This document shows positions 39,381 to 52,415 of a DNA stretch of 64,000 bases, piece by piece. Every line of letters begins with the position of its first letter. Position 1 is the first letter of the stretch. Both the position numbers and the translations under genes were made by a program. This DNA is from Zelopaecilomyces penicillatus. Taxonomy: Eukaryota > Ascomycota > Sordariomycetes > Hypocreales > Pseudodiploosporaceae. The notes under the pieces were generated by a model. The model saw nothing but the letters and a program-made list of their open reading frames with translations. It was not told where the DNA came from and ran no database searches. The stretch lies in NCBI GenBank assembly GCA_005765155.1, contig VCCP01000003.1, positions 2,170,001 to 2,234,000 of the forward strand. The letters are read 5' to 3'.

Positions 39381-40467
39381 AAATAAATAATAATTATATA
39401 AAATATATTAAATAAATCTTAAAAAGATTATAAATAATAAAGCTTTTTATAAATCTAAAGAAATATTATTTTTATTAAATAAAGATAGATCTTTTAGGAT
39501 TTATTTTATATAAAAAAAGGATTTTAATAAATCTTTAATATATTATAATTATTATAAAATAATAATAATTAAGAATTTATTAAAAAATATAAATTTTTTT
39601 AAGCTTTAATAATTTCTATAAAAGATTTCTTTATAAATATTCTAGAATTATAATATTATTAAATATACTTTTAAAAGATAATTAGAAAAATAAAAAATAA
39701 ATAAAAATATATTTAAATATAATTAAATATCTAATATTTAAAAAGCAAAAAAAATTCTTTTAAATAGCCTTATTATTTAAATATTTTAATCTATAATAAT
39801 AAATTTATTTTAAAATTAATACATTTTAATTTATAATAATAAGAATTATATTATAATAAAATAATAAAGATAAATAATATTTAATTATCTTTTAATTAAA
39901 GAAGTTTTTTAAGATAAAAATAAATTATAAAATATTTAATTAAAAAATATTTATTATTATTTATTTATTTATATATAAATAAAGATATATTAATAAAATA
40001 ATAAAATAAATAAAGGTTTTAATTAATTATTAAAATCTTTAATTTATTATAAATTAGATTAAATTATTAAAAAAAAAATAAGATAATATATAATATTAAT
40101 AATATATAATCTTATTATTAAATATTAATTAAGAAAATCTAATCCTATAAATAAATTATTAAAAAGATTAAATTATAAAAATAAAGCCTTATTAAATAAT
40201 AATTTATACTTTATATTATAAAATAAGATAATTAAATTTATAAAAGTTTATATTAAATCTATAAAGATATTAATAGATATTTAAAATAATAAAAATAAAA
40301 AGCTTTTAAATTTAATTAAATAAATTATTAATAAAGAATAATAAATACTTATATATATAGCTTAAATATTCTTTTATATAAAGATAATATTTAATAAATA
40401 AGCTTTAATCCTTTTAATAATATTTATTAAGAATATATATATAATAGGATTAGATATTTAAATACTT

Positions 40468-40888
40468 TATTAAAATAAAATGGGTTTTTTCTATATATAG
40501 CAGCCTAACCTGCTATAGTCTAGCAGCTTAATCTACTACAGCCTAGCAGCTAGACCTGCACAGCTTAATAAGCTAAGCTTATAAAGCCCTTATAGCTTAA
40601 CCTATAAAGGGATAGACTAGTGCTTACTTTCTGTTTTAGTATTTAGAATATCTAATAATTCCAAATAGTTATTTAGAATATCTTAAAATAATTCTAAATT
40701 ATCTTAGAATTAGATAGATATAAAAGATAGAAGGATTCCTAGTTATATCCTTCTTCTTTTCTATATCAGCAATTCAATCACTTCTTTCTTCTTTTCTATA
40801 AACTTCACTCTAGATAACTATTCGCTGCCTTTCTTCCACTGCTATTGTTACTAGCTTTAGTTATAACTTTATACTGCAAATTGCAATA
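40468..40888 (+). repeat. 5' LTR of C (subfamily 2)
   Basis: A 421-bp LTR, the same length as S2 and almost identical to it. It starts TATTAAAATAAAATGGG (TG changed to TA) and ends AATTGCAATA. Three palindrome units are present (first near 40499). It contains the near-palindrome TGCAAATTGCA close to its 3' end. Confidence 0.88.
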
Positions 40889-40902
40889 GGTTATGAGCCC
40901 AG
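40889..40902 (+). other. primer-binding site, complementary to anticodon arm of initiator tRNA-Met
   Basis: GGTTATGAGCCCAG begins at the first base after the LTR. Its reverse complement CTGGGCTCATAACC matches the anticodon stem-loop of eukaryotic initiator tRNA-Met (anticodon CAU), not the tRNA 3' end. This is the half-tRNA priming mode known for Drosophila copia and yeast Ty5, in which a tRNA fragment cut in the anticodon arm primes minus-strand DNA. Confidence 0.82.
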
Positions 40903-41303
40903 AAGAATAATTATTCCAGACTGTAAAAAGAAGACTCTTTTTTCTGCTGTATTTAACCTCTTTATACATCAGATTTTTCGCCCCTCCTCTGATCAGTCGG
41001 ACCCACATTTCCCACCAATCAGAAGTCACGAAAAACACTGCACATACAAGAGTTGAACATCGGACCTACAGCTTACGGCACAACCCACTTTCAGATTTAT
41101 GGATTACTAATTCGGACTTACGGAATTACGGATCATGGCTTTACTGACTACGCCAAATACGGTTAATCACTCGAATTGCTAGTCAACTTTGCAAAAAGCC
41201 CATATAAGACTATAGAAGTCGGCTGACTAAGCAAAGACGCTGTGCCGGCTATGCTATAACCCGACTACAGCTAGCACGTGACAAGCAACCCTCACGCCTG
41301 TCA

Positions 41304-41314
41304 CCCCCCCCCCC
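41304..41314 (+). repeat. homopolymer of eleven C in the leader of element C
   Basis: A C11 run in the untranslated leader, striking in a window almost free of C runs. In F the corresponding place reads TACCCTTTTAATT-like sequence, so the run was not retained there. Confidence 0.85.
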
Positions 41315-41487
41315 TAGCCAATTGGCTATTTTCAGGGCTCTTACTAAGACCCGGCCACTTATAGCACTGCTATAACCGGCACTTTCAGCTGTTTATAACA
41401 CTGTTATACAGCTATAAGCTTATTTTTAAAAGCTTATTTTTCCTCTATACCGCTATAACTACTAGTTATAACAGTCTGATCCTGAAA

Positions 41488-42519
41488 ATGTCAGATCAGG
41501 ACCTTTTAATAAAAGAGAATTCATTAGAATTACAGGCTCTTCGATCTCAGATACAGGAGCTCACACAGCAATTACAACAGCTACAGGGCCAATTTACAGC
41601 GGCTACAGCTGCTAAGACTGCTGAAGAACCTCCACAACCTCAACCTGAGCCACCTCAGCCACTGCCACAGCTAGCACAGCCCTCCAATATACTGGGGGAA
41701 CTAGCTCTAAAAGAGCTATCTAAGAAAATACAGGCCTTTCCAGAAGCCTATAGGTTAAGGGGCCCTGACAACTATAACCAATAGCTTCAGGCCCTATTAA
41801 TCCAACTACAAGCACTTAGATTACCCACTTTTCTTTCAAACCCCACTATAAGCCTTAGCCTTAGCGATCATCATCAGGCTATTTTGCTTCTATTACTTTG
41901 CAACAGCTGCTCACAACACCCACAAGCCTCTATAAGTTAGGCTACAATACCTCTGGAAGCTTATCAAATATTAAACAAGCAATACTACCACAATACTACC
42001 CTACAGCATAGAACCCTCTATAGCGCCTTTCACAAGCTTAGCTTTAGCAGCTATAAAGGCTCTATAGAGGCATTTAACAGCGAATTTAACACTTAACTCA
42101 CTAAGCTACAGTTAGCTTCAATTACTATATAGCCCACAGATCAGATAAATCAGTATCTAAAGGCTGTAAAAGACGCTTTTCCATAGTGGGCCGAACGCTA
42201 AAGGAACAATATCAGGATCCACACAGCACTTGATACCTCACTAGATGCCCTGAATTTACAGTTCCTTATAGCAGACTTACTAGAAGAGCTATAAGATAAA
42301 AGCTCTTTAATTACAAAAGCTAGCTCTTATAGGGCTAGAGAAGCTAAGGAACCTTCTAAAAAGATCTATAAGGACTTTAAAAAGAAGGAAAAACCGTCTA
42401 AATCCACTGAAAAACAGCCTTATAAGCCCTTTCAGAAGGATAAAAAGACAAAGAAGCCTAATACTAATAGCAAGGAACTTAATAAAGCTTCCTTTATAAT
42501 AGGCACTTATAACCTATTT
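41488..42519 (+). pseudogene. copia-type gag with seven nonsense codons, truncated by repeat A
   Basis: One frame stays in register from ATG 41488 to 42519 (344 codons). It is interrupted only by TAG/TAA at 41782, 41938, 42094, 42130, 42184, 42199 and 42292, with no frameshift. The first 98 codons are open. Residues 5-37 form a coiled coil (LLIKENSLELQALRSQ...), followed by a Pro/Gln-rich stretch. The middle (ASITI*PTDQINQYLKAVKDAF) resembles copia-type gag (UBN2-like). The C-terminal part is Lys-rich and has no CCHC knuckle before the break. Gag would form the virus-like particle. Each stop fits a CAG/CAA codon changed at C (CpA to TpA), the RIP preference. Confidence 0.85.
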
Positions 42520-45500
42520 TGATAGGAGGAAAACAACACACACAACAACACCAACACCACCCATAGAACTGCAGAGTGATTTTAGGGTAGTTGCATAGCC
42601 AGTATAGTCCACAAGGATTAAATAAGCAAGAAAAGCCACAAAGCAGTGATATAATAAATTAAACTTAAGGGATCAATTAATCATCCTATAACTAATTAGA
42701 TAAAAAAGATAGCTTTTTAGTAGCTAGTCTTTTAAATACACTAGAAAATTCTTAGATAGAAGAAGGAAAAAAAAACTTAAATTTGATGATATCTAGCTAT
42801 TTAAATAGCCTAGATATAGTCTATCTACTTATACAGTTCAATCCCTTTAAGTGTAGCTTATATAGCTATAGCTTAGTTAATTAGTAAGAGAGTATATTTA
42901 ACCCAGCTATTAAAACCCTCCTAGCAAATATTAAAGATAACCCTATTATCAAGTCAGGCAATATTCATAACCAACCAAGTAATAGTATTTAAATATAATC
43001 TTTAGATACCTATATATATATACTTTATTTCTTTCCCTTTATCCATCCTTAATCAAGTATTCCCCTAATATTCAATCCCTTTAACTCCCTTAATATCCCT
43101 AGAGTATTTAACTCCACTACTTAACCTATAGATAAAGGTATTATTAATTATACTTATATAGTATAGCATTTAGATCTACTAGATCAAATAGCTTAAATCA
43201 TTAACCTATTAAAGAAAGCTTCTATTATCTCTCTAATATATTAAAGAATCCCTTCTATAATTATTCTATTAGAATAAAGACTAATATAATTATTAAAGTA
43301 TTTAATATATAATATTGGCCTTTTAATAAGAAATATATTATCTATCTTCTTAGCAAATTCAATAATTATAGTATACCCTACTACTCCTAAGTATTATAAA
43401 GATAAACCAATGCCTACTTAAGTAATAGTCTCTCTCTTATATCTTATAGATTAAATTAGTAATATATAGTATAAAGAGGGCTAAGGGTTTAATTCCTCTT
43501 ATTAGCTCCTCTATTTCTTTTCTAGACTTCCCTTTTCTCTATTAAAAGGATTAGTCTGCTTATAAGAAAGATACCTATTATCTAATCAAAACACCCTACC
43601 TAGGTTCCTATTAATAAACCACCTTAGGGTTATAATAATATCCCTAGAAGTATTAATATCCTTATCTAAGTTAGCTATAGGGATACTTAAAGAAGTTAAC
43701 TTAGCTATTTATTCCTTAAAGATAATCTATTTCTAAAGATTTAAATATAATATAAGCTATATTAATATTAACTCTAATTCCTTATTTAATAAATCTTAAT
43801 TAAATAATCCCTAAATATCCTTAGTACTATTATATATAAATAAACTAAGCTTAGATAAAAGCCTAGAAATTAAATAAGTAATAAATAATCTATTCCTATT
43901 AGCTTTTAAAGAATACTATTAGAATACTATTACTTAATTATTATTAGATTAAATTATAATTAATTTAGCTTCCTTAATAATAGTTATATTAATAATCTTA
44001 ATTATCTTAGGCTTAATTATCTTATTATACTTAAACTTATTATTTAATTATCGATTAATAATAGCTTTAAAGAGTATAGATTTCTATACTCTAATAGGGT
44101 AAGCAAATAATACTATAATAATCTATATAAATAATATAAATAGATTATTTCCTATAGATATATAGAAGACTCTAGAGTTATTATATAATATAGATAAGAT
44201 ATACCTATTAATTAAGAATAATATAGCACCTCTTAGGTAAATGAAATAGAATACTTTATCTATACCTTAGTTATAGACTATTTAATTATTAAGATCCTAT
44301 AGAATAATATAATAAAAGCTCTATAAATACTTAGCTATATCTAACTTATTAGTAATAAGATATAATATAATATTTCTTACTTTAAGTATATAGCTAGATA
44401 TAAGCTGGTTTAAACTATTAAATAGGTATTAATCTCTTAATAATAAATAGAAGAGACTATTAGGGAATAGATAAAATACATTATTATAAGATTATTTAAT
44501 CTTATTTAAATCTTCTCTAATCTAATTAAGATAAGAGCAAAACCTAATTAATTCTCTAATAATAATATAGACCCAGAAGAAAGATAAATAGCTATACTCT
44601 TAATCTTATACTTACTTTATATATAGAACAGTAATAAATACAAAGTTATAAAGGAGATTAAGCTTATAAAGCATTTACCTCTATAAATATATAAATTCTT
44701 TAATATAATATATTTATCCATCTACTTATAAATCAAAGATATAAAGCTAGCCTTTAAATTAATCCTAAATAAAGAAACACTAATATATATTCTTATAATT
44801 AATAAACCTAATAAAGAACCACTTATCAAATATATTCTTATAAAAGATAATTAGCTTATTAAAATAACTATAAGCATTAAATATTAAATAATCATAGGAT
44901 CCAAACTTATATAAAATATTAAAGAGATCTATATATATATAAAAGTATTCCTTTAACTTAAAAATATATATTACTCTAAGGGCTATAAATATATTATTAA
45001 AGATACTATAGAGTATAATTTAAAGCAGAGGGTATAATATAAAATTAATAGCCTAATCTTTATTCTTTAGTATATATAATAATTAATAGAGCTTGATTAG
45101 ATAATTACTCTAGTTCTATCCTTATAGGCCTTAAGGAAATAGCTATATAGCAGAGACAAGGCTATATACCATTAAATCTAAGGTATCTATATCAAAATTC
45201 TAAGGAAGGGTTAGCAATAGATTAGGCCAGTCTTATCAAGGGACTATAAAGCAGGGTTGCTTAAAAAACCCTAGGTTTATTATAAATACAATATATTTAT
45301 TAGTATATTTATAAAATAAACCTATATCTTCTTTAAGCTATATTACTTTTATAATAGTAGTAAGGCTTATATTATTAATACTTATCTAAAGAAAGGATAT
45401 AAGCAATCTAGAAGTTCTTTATTATTTTAATATTATATATTAATAAGGAATTAAATAAAGATATAATTAAATAATAATAGAGATTAAAGGAATAAAATAA

Positions 45501-47156
45501 GATAATATAGATATTAGGGAAGGTAATAGAGATAGAAGGGGATGATATATATAAGATATCTCTTTATAAGAGAGAGCTTTATAAGTATATAAGGGTTTGA
45601 ATTAATAATCCTTTATAATTATATAAAATCACTTGATCAAAGATACCTTTTATTATAGATAGTTCTTCCTTTAAAGTATAGCTTTTTATTATACTTAATA
45701 ATAATTTATAGCTAGTAAATAATATATATTTTCATTTATATACTTTTTAGAGGGGCTATCTCTTAGCTCTTATAACTTTTCCTTCTTTACCTTATAACTC
45801 AGCCCTCTTAACTTTAGGATTATTAATCTACCTTTTATTCTCTTTAGGTTTTTAATATAGATATTATTTAATCATAGAAACTAGTTAAAGTAATATTTAT
45901 TCTTAGCTCCTTAATATTAATTCTATTATAAATATAATTATTTTATATAATATAATTACTTATAAAGTTGCCTTATTATAGAATAGTTATATTAAGTTCT
46001 TTAATAATATTAAACCATCTTCTATAATAGAAGTAATAATAAGTTATAAGGCCTTCCTGATTTAATATTATTTAATCTTTATAAACTAATACTAATCCTC
46101 TTTCTTATTTTTAGATTTAGGTAATATTTAAAATATAAATTCTAAAAGGGATAAATATAGATTAAATAAATTATCCTCTCTATTATAAGGTATCCTTTAT
46201 TATTAAGTTTATAAAAGATATACCTAATACTCTTATATAGCTAGCTAAGGGCTAAAATCCTAAATAATACTTCTAAGAAGGCAATCTCTATAGTACTTAA
46301 GAATATTCTATACTAAAGTCTATTATAAAAACCCAAGTACCTTACCCTATATTTATACCAGCTAAAATAGAATATATTTATAGATATTTCTTTAATACCT
46401 TAATAAAATAAAAAAAAAGAATCTACTCTTTATTTATTAATTATTATAGGGTTATCAATCCAATCCTATATTCCTATTATATATAATCCTTCTTGATTAC
46501 TATTATAGCTATTAAAAAGTATATTATATAGCTATATTATCTATATATTTTAATCCTAGGTAAGTATAATAGGTATTATTTAAATTATAAATAGGATAGA
46601 TATATAGACTATAGATAGAGAGGACTTTATAGCTATTAATCTAAGCTAGAGAATAAGGGAAAGCAAATAACTTTCTTAGGGAAGGACTAGACTAAAGAAT
46701 CAAAAAGACTAGTTATTCTAGATTTCTTAAATATATCTATTACTCTCTATCTATAGAAATATTAGCTATTAACTTTAAAGGTTAGGTATATAATAAAATA
46801 GGATATAAATAAGATAATAAAGGAAAACCCTAATAGGATTTAATAGGTATAAGCAGGATTAAATAGTTCTTTAATTACTAGGATATAAATTTAATTTAAA
46901 AGGGATAAAATAAATTAATTTTAAAATAATAATATTAATTATATAATCTAGATAATTTAATATTAATAAATAAATTAGCTTTTAAAGGTATTAATTAATC
47001 TTTATAAAATAAAATAAATTAATAAAAGAGTATAATTAATTTAATATAGTATTATAAAATATATATATAATAAAATAAGAAAGGGATTTATATAAATAGA
47101 AAAGTTAAAGAAAAATAGTATTATAATACTAAAATGATTTATAAGAACTCCTATTT
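42520..47156 (+). mobile_element. unclassified 4.64-kb repeat, copy A
   Basis: Begins TGATAGGAGGAAAACAAC in the middle of the gag of element C and ends AAGAACTCCTATTT, where copy A' begins. It has no LTR pair and no clear terminal inverted repeat. Near the right end a 14-bp palindrome AGTATTATAATACT occurs. On the plus strand one frame from about 42880 to 44330 stays in register with many TAG/TAA stops compatible with former CAR codons. The minus strand also has fairly open stretches near 45000-45900, so the coding strand is unproven. Moderately RIP-mutated. I see no RT, integrase or transposase motif. It could be a non-LTR element, a Crypton-like element, or a gene-bearing segmental duplicate. 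Confidence 0.6.
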
Positions 47157-50100
47157 TGATAAGAGGAAAACAATATATACAACAACACCAACACCACCCA
47201 TAGAACTATAAAATGATTTTAGAGTAGTTATATAGCTAGTATAGTCCACAAGGATTAAATAGGCAAGAAAAGCCATAAAGCAATAATATAATAAATTAAA
47301 CTTAAGGGATTAATTAATTATCCTATAACTAATCAGATAAAAAAGATAGCTTTTTAATAGCTAGTCTTTTAAATACACTAGAAAATTCTTAAATAGAAGA
47401 GAGGGAAGAAAACTTAAATTCAATAATATCTGCCCATTTAAATAACCCAGGTATAGTCTATCTACTTATACAGTTCAATCCCCCTAAATACAGCTTATAT
47501 AGCTATAGCTTAATCAACTAGCAAGAGAGTATATTCAACCCAGCTATCAAAACCCTCCTAGTAAATATTAAAGATAACCCTATTATTAAATCAGGCAATA
47601 TTCATAACCAATCAAGTAATAGTATTTAAATATAATCTTTAGATACCTATATATATATACTTTATTTCTTTCCCCTTATCTATCCTTAATTAAATATTCC
47701 CTTAATATTTAATCCCTTTAACTCCCTTAATATCCCTAAAGTATTTAACTCTATTACTTAACCTATAAATAGAGGTATTATTAATTATACTTATATAGTA
47801 TAGTATTTAGATCTATTAGATCAAATAGCTTAAATCATTAATCTATTAAAAAAAGCTTCTATTATCTTCTTAATATATTAAAGGGTCCCTTCTATAACCA
47901 TTCTATTAGAATAAAGATTAATATAACTATTAGAGTATTTAATATATAGTATAGGCCTTCTAATAAGGAATATATTATCTATCTTCTTAATAAATTTAAT
48001 AATCATAGTATACCCTACTACTCCTAAATATTATAAAGGCAAACCAATACCTATTTAAATAATAGTCTCTCCCTTATATCTTATAGATTAAATTAGTAGT
48101 ATATAGTATAGAGAGGGCTAAGGGTCTAATTCCTTTTATTAACTCCTTTATTTCTTTTCTAGACTTCCCTTTTCTCTACTAAAAGGGTTAGTCCATTTAT
48201 AAGAAAGATACCTATTATCTAATTAAGATATCCTATCTAAGTTCCTATTAGTAAATCACCTTAGGATTATAATAATATCCCTAGAAGTATTAATATTCTT
48301 ATTTAAGTTAGCTATAGGGGTACTTAAAGAAATTAACTTAGCTATTTACTCCTTAAAGATAATCTATTTCTAAGGGTTTAAATATAATATAAGCTATATC
48401 AATATTAACTCTAACTCCTTATTTAATAAATCTTAATTAGATAATCCCTAAGTATCCTTAGTATTATTATATATAAATAAACTAAGCCTGAATAAAAGCC
48501 TAGAAACTAAATAAATAATAAATAACCTATTCCTATTAGCTCCTAGAGAATACTATTAGGGTATTATTACTTAATTATTATTAAGCTAAGTTATAATCAA
48601 TTTAGCTTCCTTAATAATAATTATATTAATAATCTTAACTATCTTAAGCCTAATTATCTTATTATACTTAAACTTATTATTTAATTATTAATTAATAATA
48701 GCTTTAAAGAGTATAGGTTTCTATACTTTAATAGGATAAGCAAATAGTATTATAATAATCTATATAAATAGTATAAGTAAGCTATTTCCTATAAATATAT
48801 AGAAGACTCTAGAGTTATTATATAATATAGATAAGGTATATTTATTAATTAAGAATAGTATAATACCTTCTAGATAAATAAAATAAAGCACTTTATTTAT
48901 ATCTTAATTATAGATTATTTAATTATTAAGATCCTATAGGGTAGTATAGTAAAAGCTTTATAAGCACTTAATTATATTTAACTTATTAATAATAAGATAT
49001 AGTATAGTACTCCTTACTCTAAGTATATAACTAAATATAGGCTAGTTTAAACTATTAAATAGGTATTAATCTCTTAGTAGTAAATAAAAGGGACTATTAG
49101 GGAGTAGATAAAATATATTACTATAAGACTATTTAATCTTATTTAAATCTTCTTTAATCTAATCAAGATAAAAGTAAAACTTAATTAATCCTTTAATAAT
49201 AATATAAACCTAGAAGAAAGATAGATAGCTATACTCCTAATCTTATACTTGCTTTATATATAGAATAGTAATAAATATAAAGTTATAAGGGAGATTAAGC
49301 TTATAAAGCATTTATCTCTATAAATATATAAACTCTTTAGTATAATATATTTATTTATTTATTTATAAATTAAAGATATAAAGCTAGCCTTTAAATTAAT
49401 CCTAAATAAAGGAATATTAATATATATTCTTATAATTAATAAATCTAATAAAGAATCACTTATTAAATATATTCTTATAAAAGACAGCTAGCCTATTAAG
49501 ATAATTATAAATATTAAGTATTAAATAATTATAAGATCTAAACTTATATAAAATATTAAAGAGATCTATATATATATAGAAGTATTTCTTTAACTTAAAA
49601 ATATATATCACTTTAGGGGCTATAAATATATTATCAGAGATACTATAAAGTATAATTTAAAGCAGAGGGTATAATATAAAATTAATAGCTTAATCTTTAT
49701 TCTTTAATATATATAATAATTAATAGAGCTTAATTAAATAATCACTCTAATTCTATTCTTATAGGCCTTAAGGAAATAGCTATATAATAGAGATAAGGCT
49801 ATATATCATTAAATCTAAGGTATCTATATCAAAATTCTAAGGAAGGGTTAATAGTGGATTAAGCCAATCTTATTAAAAGACTATAAAGCAGGGTTACTTA
49901 GAAAACCCTAGATTTATTATAAATATAGTATATTTATTAATATATTTATAAAATAAATCTATATCTCCTTCAAGCTATACTACTCTTATAATAATAATAA
50001 GGCTTATATTTTTAATACTTACCTAAAGGAAAAGTATAAGCAATCTAAAAGTTCTTTATTATTTTAATATTATATATTAATAAGGAGTTAGATAGAGATA

Positions 50101-51795
50101 TAATCAAATAATAATAGAGATTAAGGGAATAAAATAAGATAATATAGATACTAAGGGGAGGTAATAGAGATAGAAGGGGATAATATATATAAGATACCTC
50201 TTTATAAAAGAGAGCTTTATAAGTATATAAGGGTTTGAATTAATAATCCTTTATAGTTATATATAATTATTTAATTAAAGATATCTTTTATTATAGATAG
50301 CTCTTCCTTTAAAGTATAGCTTTTTATTATACTTAATAATGATTTATAGCTAATAAGTAATATATATTTTTATTTATATACTTTTTAAAGGGGCTATCTT
50401 CTAGCTTCTATAACTTTTCCTCCTTTACCTTATAACTTAGCTCTCTTAACTTTAGGATTATTAATCTATCTCTTATTCTCTTTAGGTTTTTAATATAGGT
50501 ATTATTTGATTATAGAAACTGATTAGGGTAATATTTATTCTTAGCTCCTTAATATTAATTCTATTATAAATATAATCATTCTATATAGTATAATTATTTA
50601 TAAAGTTATCTTATTATAAAATAATTATATTAAGTTCTTTAATAATATTAAACCATCTTCTATAATAGAAGTGGTAATAAGTTATAAAACCTTTCTAATT
50701 TAATATTATTTAATATTTATAAACTAATACTAATTCTCTTTTCTATTTTTAGATTCAAATAATATTTAAAATATAGATTCTAAGGGGGATAAATATAAGC
50801 TAGATAAATTACCCTCTCTATTATAAGATATCCTTTACTATTAAATTTATAAAAGATATATCTAATACTCTTATATAGCTAGCTAAGGGCTAAAATCCTA
50901 AATAATACTTCTAAAAAAACAATCTCTATAATACTTAAGAATATCCTATACTAAAGTCTATTATAAAAACCTAAATACCTTGCCTTATATTTATATTAGC
51001 TAAAATAGGGTATATTTATAGATATTTCTTTAATACCTTAATAAAATAAAAAGAGAGGATTTACTCTTTATTTATCAGTTATTATAGGATTATTAATCTA
51101 ATCCTATATTCCTACTATATATAATCCTTCTTAATTACTATTATAGCTACTAAAGAGTATATTATATAGCTATATTATCTATATATTTTAATCCTAGGTA
51201 AATATAATAGATACTATTTAAATTATAAATAAAATAGATATATAGACTATAGATAGAAAGGACTTTACAGCTATTAATCCAAGCCAAAGGATAAGAGAAA
51301 GCAAATAACTTTCTTAGGGAAGGACTAAACCAAAGAATTAAAGAGACCAGTTATTCTAGATTTCTTAAATATATCTACTACTCCCTGCCTATAGAAATAT
51401 TAACTATCAACTTTAAAGGTTAAGTATATAATAAAATAGGATATAGATAAGATAATAAAGGAAAACCCTAATAGGATTTAATAGATATAGATAGGATTAA
51501 ATAGTTCCTTAGTTATTAGAATATAAGTTTAATTTAAAAGGGATAAGATAAATTGATTTTAGGATAATAGTATTAATTATATAATCCAGATAATTTAGTA
51601 TTAATAAATAAATTAGCTTTTAAAGATATTAATTAATCTTTATAAAATAAAATAAATTAATAAAAGAGTATAATTAATTTAATATAATATTATAAAATAT
51701 ATATATAATAAAATAAGGAAGGGATTTATATAAATAGGAAAGTTAAAGAAAGATAGTATTATAATACTAAAATAATTTATAAGAACTCCTGTTTT
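47157..51795 (+). mobile_element. unclassified 4.64-kb repeat, copy A' (direct tandem copy of A)
   Basis: Starts TGATAAGAGGAAAACAAT and is collinear with A over its whole length. It is 4639 bp against 4637 bp, with differences mostly transitions. It ends AAGAACTCCTGTTTT directly before the LTR of gypsy element B. The almost equal length with no large indel shows that both copies share the same two ends. Either a tandem duplication or two insertions at matching sites would explain this. Confidence 0.65.
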
Positions 51796-52415
51796 TAATA
51801 GGAATTCAATAAGTTTTTTAAAGTGAAAGAAAAGGTTTTGAATATATAAATATAAGCTTTATTTAATCCTGATTAATACAGGTATAGGGTAGATCCAAGA
51901 ATAGATCCATACTTAAGGGCATAGTAAAATCAAACCAATACAAATCAAGGAAAGGTTATAAATAAATAAGATTAATAAGGATCATTTAATTATTAATATA
52001 GGAATAGTTTAATTATTATAATTAAGGTTTAAAAGTATTAATTATCTATTATAATTGATTTAATATAATTGGTTTATATATTAGTAATAAAATATTATAT
52101 ATAAAGAATGAAATTTATTATACCTTTTAAGAAATATTATTAAGATCTTCTCTATTAAGGATTTTTAAATAGAATTCAGACTAGGAAATCCTTAATTCAA
52201 GTATATAAGAAATTATATATATATCTAAAATAAATATAATTAATATATACTCTTTTAGTATTAGGTTAAGCCAGAGATCACAACTTTAAACCAAGATTTA
52301 ATAGCTAATAGCAAATCCAGAAAATCTTCTTTAAGATTAATATTAGAGTTAAAGTCTTAAGGTATTATTTAATTAATAAGTAAATCAAAGTATATAAGGG
52401 GATCTAATAATCCCA
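51796..52415 (-). repeat. inferred 3' LTR of B
   Basis: A 620-bp segment. On the minus strand it starts TGGGATTATTAGATCCCC just after the purine tract GAGAAAAGAGAGGGC and ends GAATTCCTATTA (TATCA before mutation, giving TG..CA). The B'' copy gives the same length. A second LTR for B is not in the window, so this is inferred from termini and the polypurine tract only. Confidence 0.6.

Larger units (their letters stand above)
36735..40467 (+). mobile_element. 5' part of a third Ty3/gypsy element (G3), truncated by copia element C
   Basis: Starts with the LTR-like block shared with 30430-30610 and runs gag to pol on the plus strand. A zinc-knuckle relic is at 38106-38147, and RT blocks near 39010-39375 read F-I-Y-F-K-K (gypsy LFVKKKDG region) and end in Y-L-N-N-I-L-I at 39353-39373. 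Probable integrase remains follow. It breaks off at 40467, where the LTR of C begins, so C probably inserted into G3. Its sequence is too different from G1/G2 to be the same family. The LTR end and 5' boundary are uncertain. Confidence 0.7.
40468..42519 (+). mobile_element. Ty1/copia element C, lightly mutated 5' part (LTR, leader, gag), cut by repeat A
   Basis: Same family as F. It has a 5' LTR (40468-40888), a primer-binding site (40889-40902), an untranslated leader of near-normal composition, and a gag frame from 41488. At 42519 the alignment with F stops inside gag and repeat A begins, so pol and the 3' LTR are missing from the window. The internal part keeps far more C and G than any other retroelement here. 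It is therefore the youngest or least mutated copy and serves as the key to reading F. Confidence 0.88.

Noticed and set aside
40805..41038. 77-codon minus-strand open frame
   Set aside because: It runs antisense across the LTR end and leader of copia element C. The LTR and primer-binding site account for the sequence.
42520..47156. Repeat A as an LTR retrotransposon
   Set aside because: The first and last 400 bp are unrelated and no RT, protease or integrase box is visible on either strand.
42520..51795. Repeat A as a Helitron, based on a short palindrome near its right end
   Set aside because: The palindrome AGTATTATAATACT is not followed by a CTRR end at the right distance, there is no TC start, and no Rep/helicase motif was seen.
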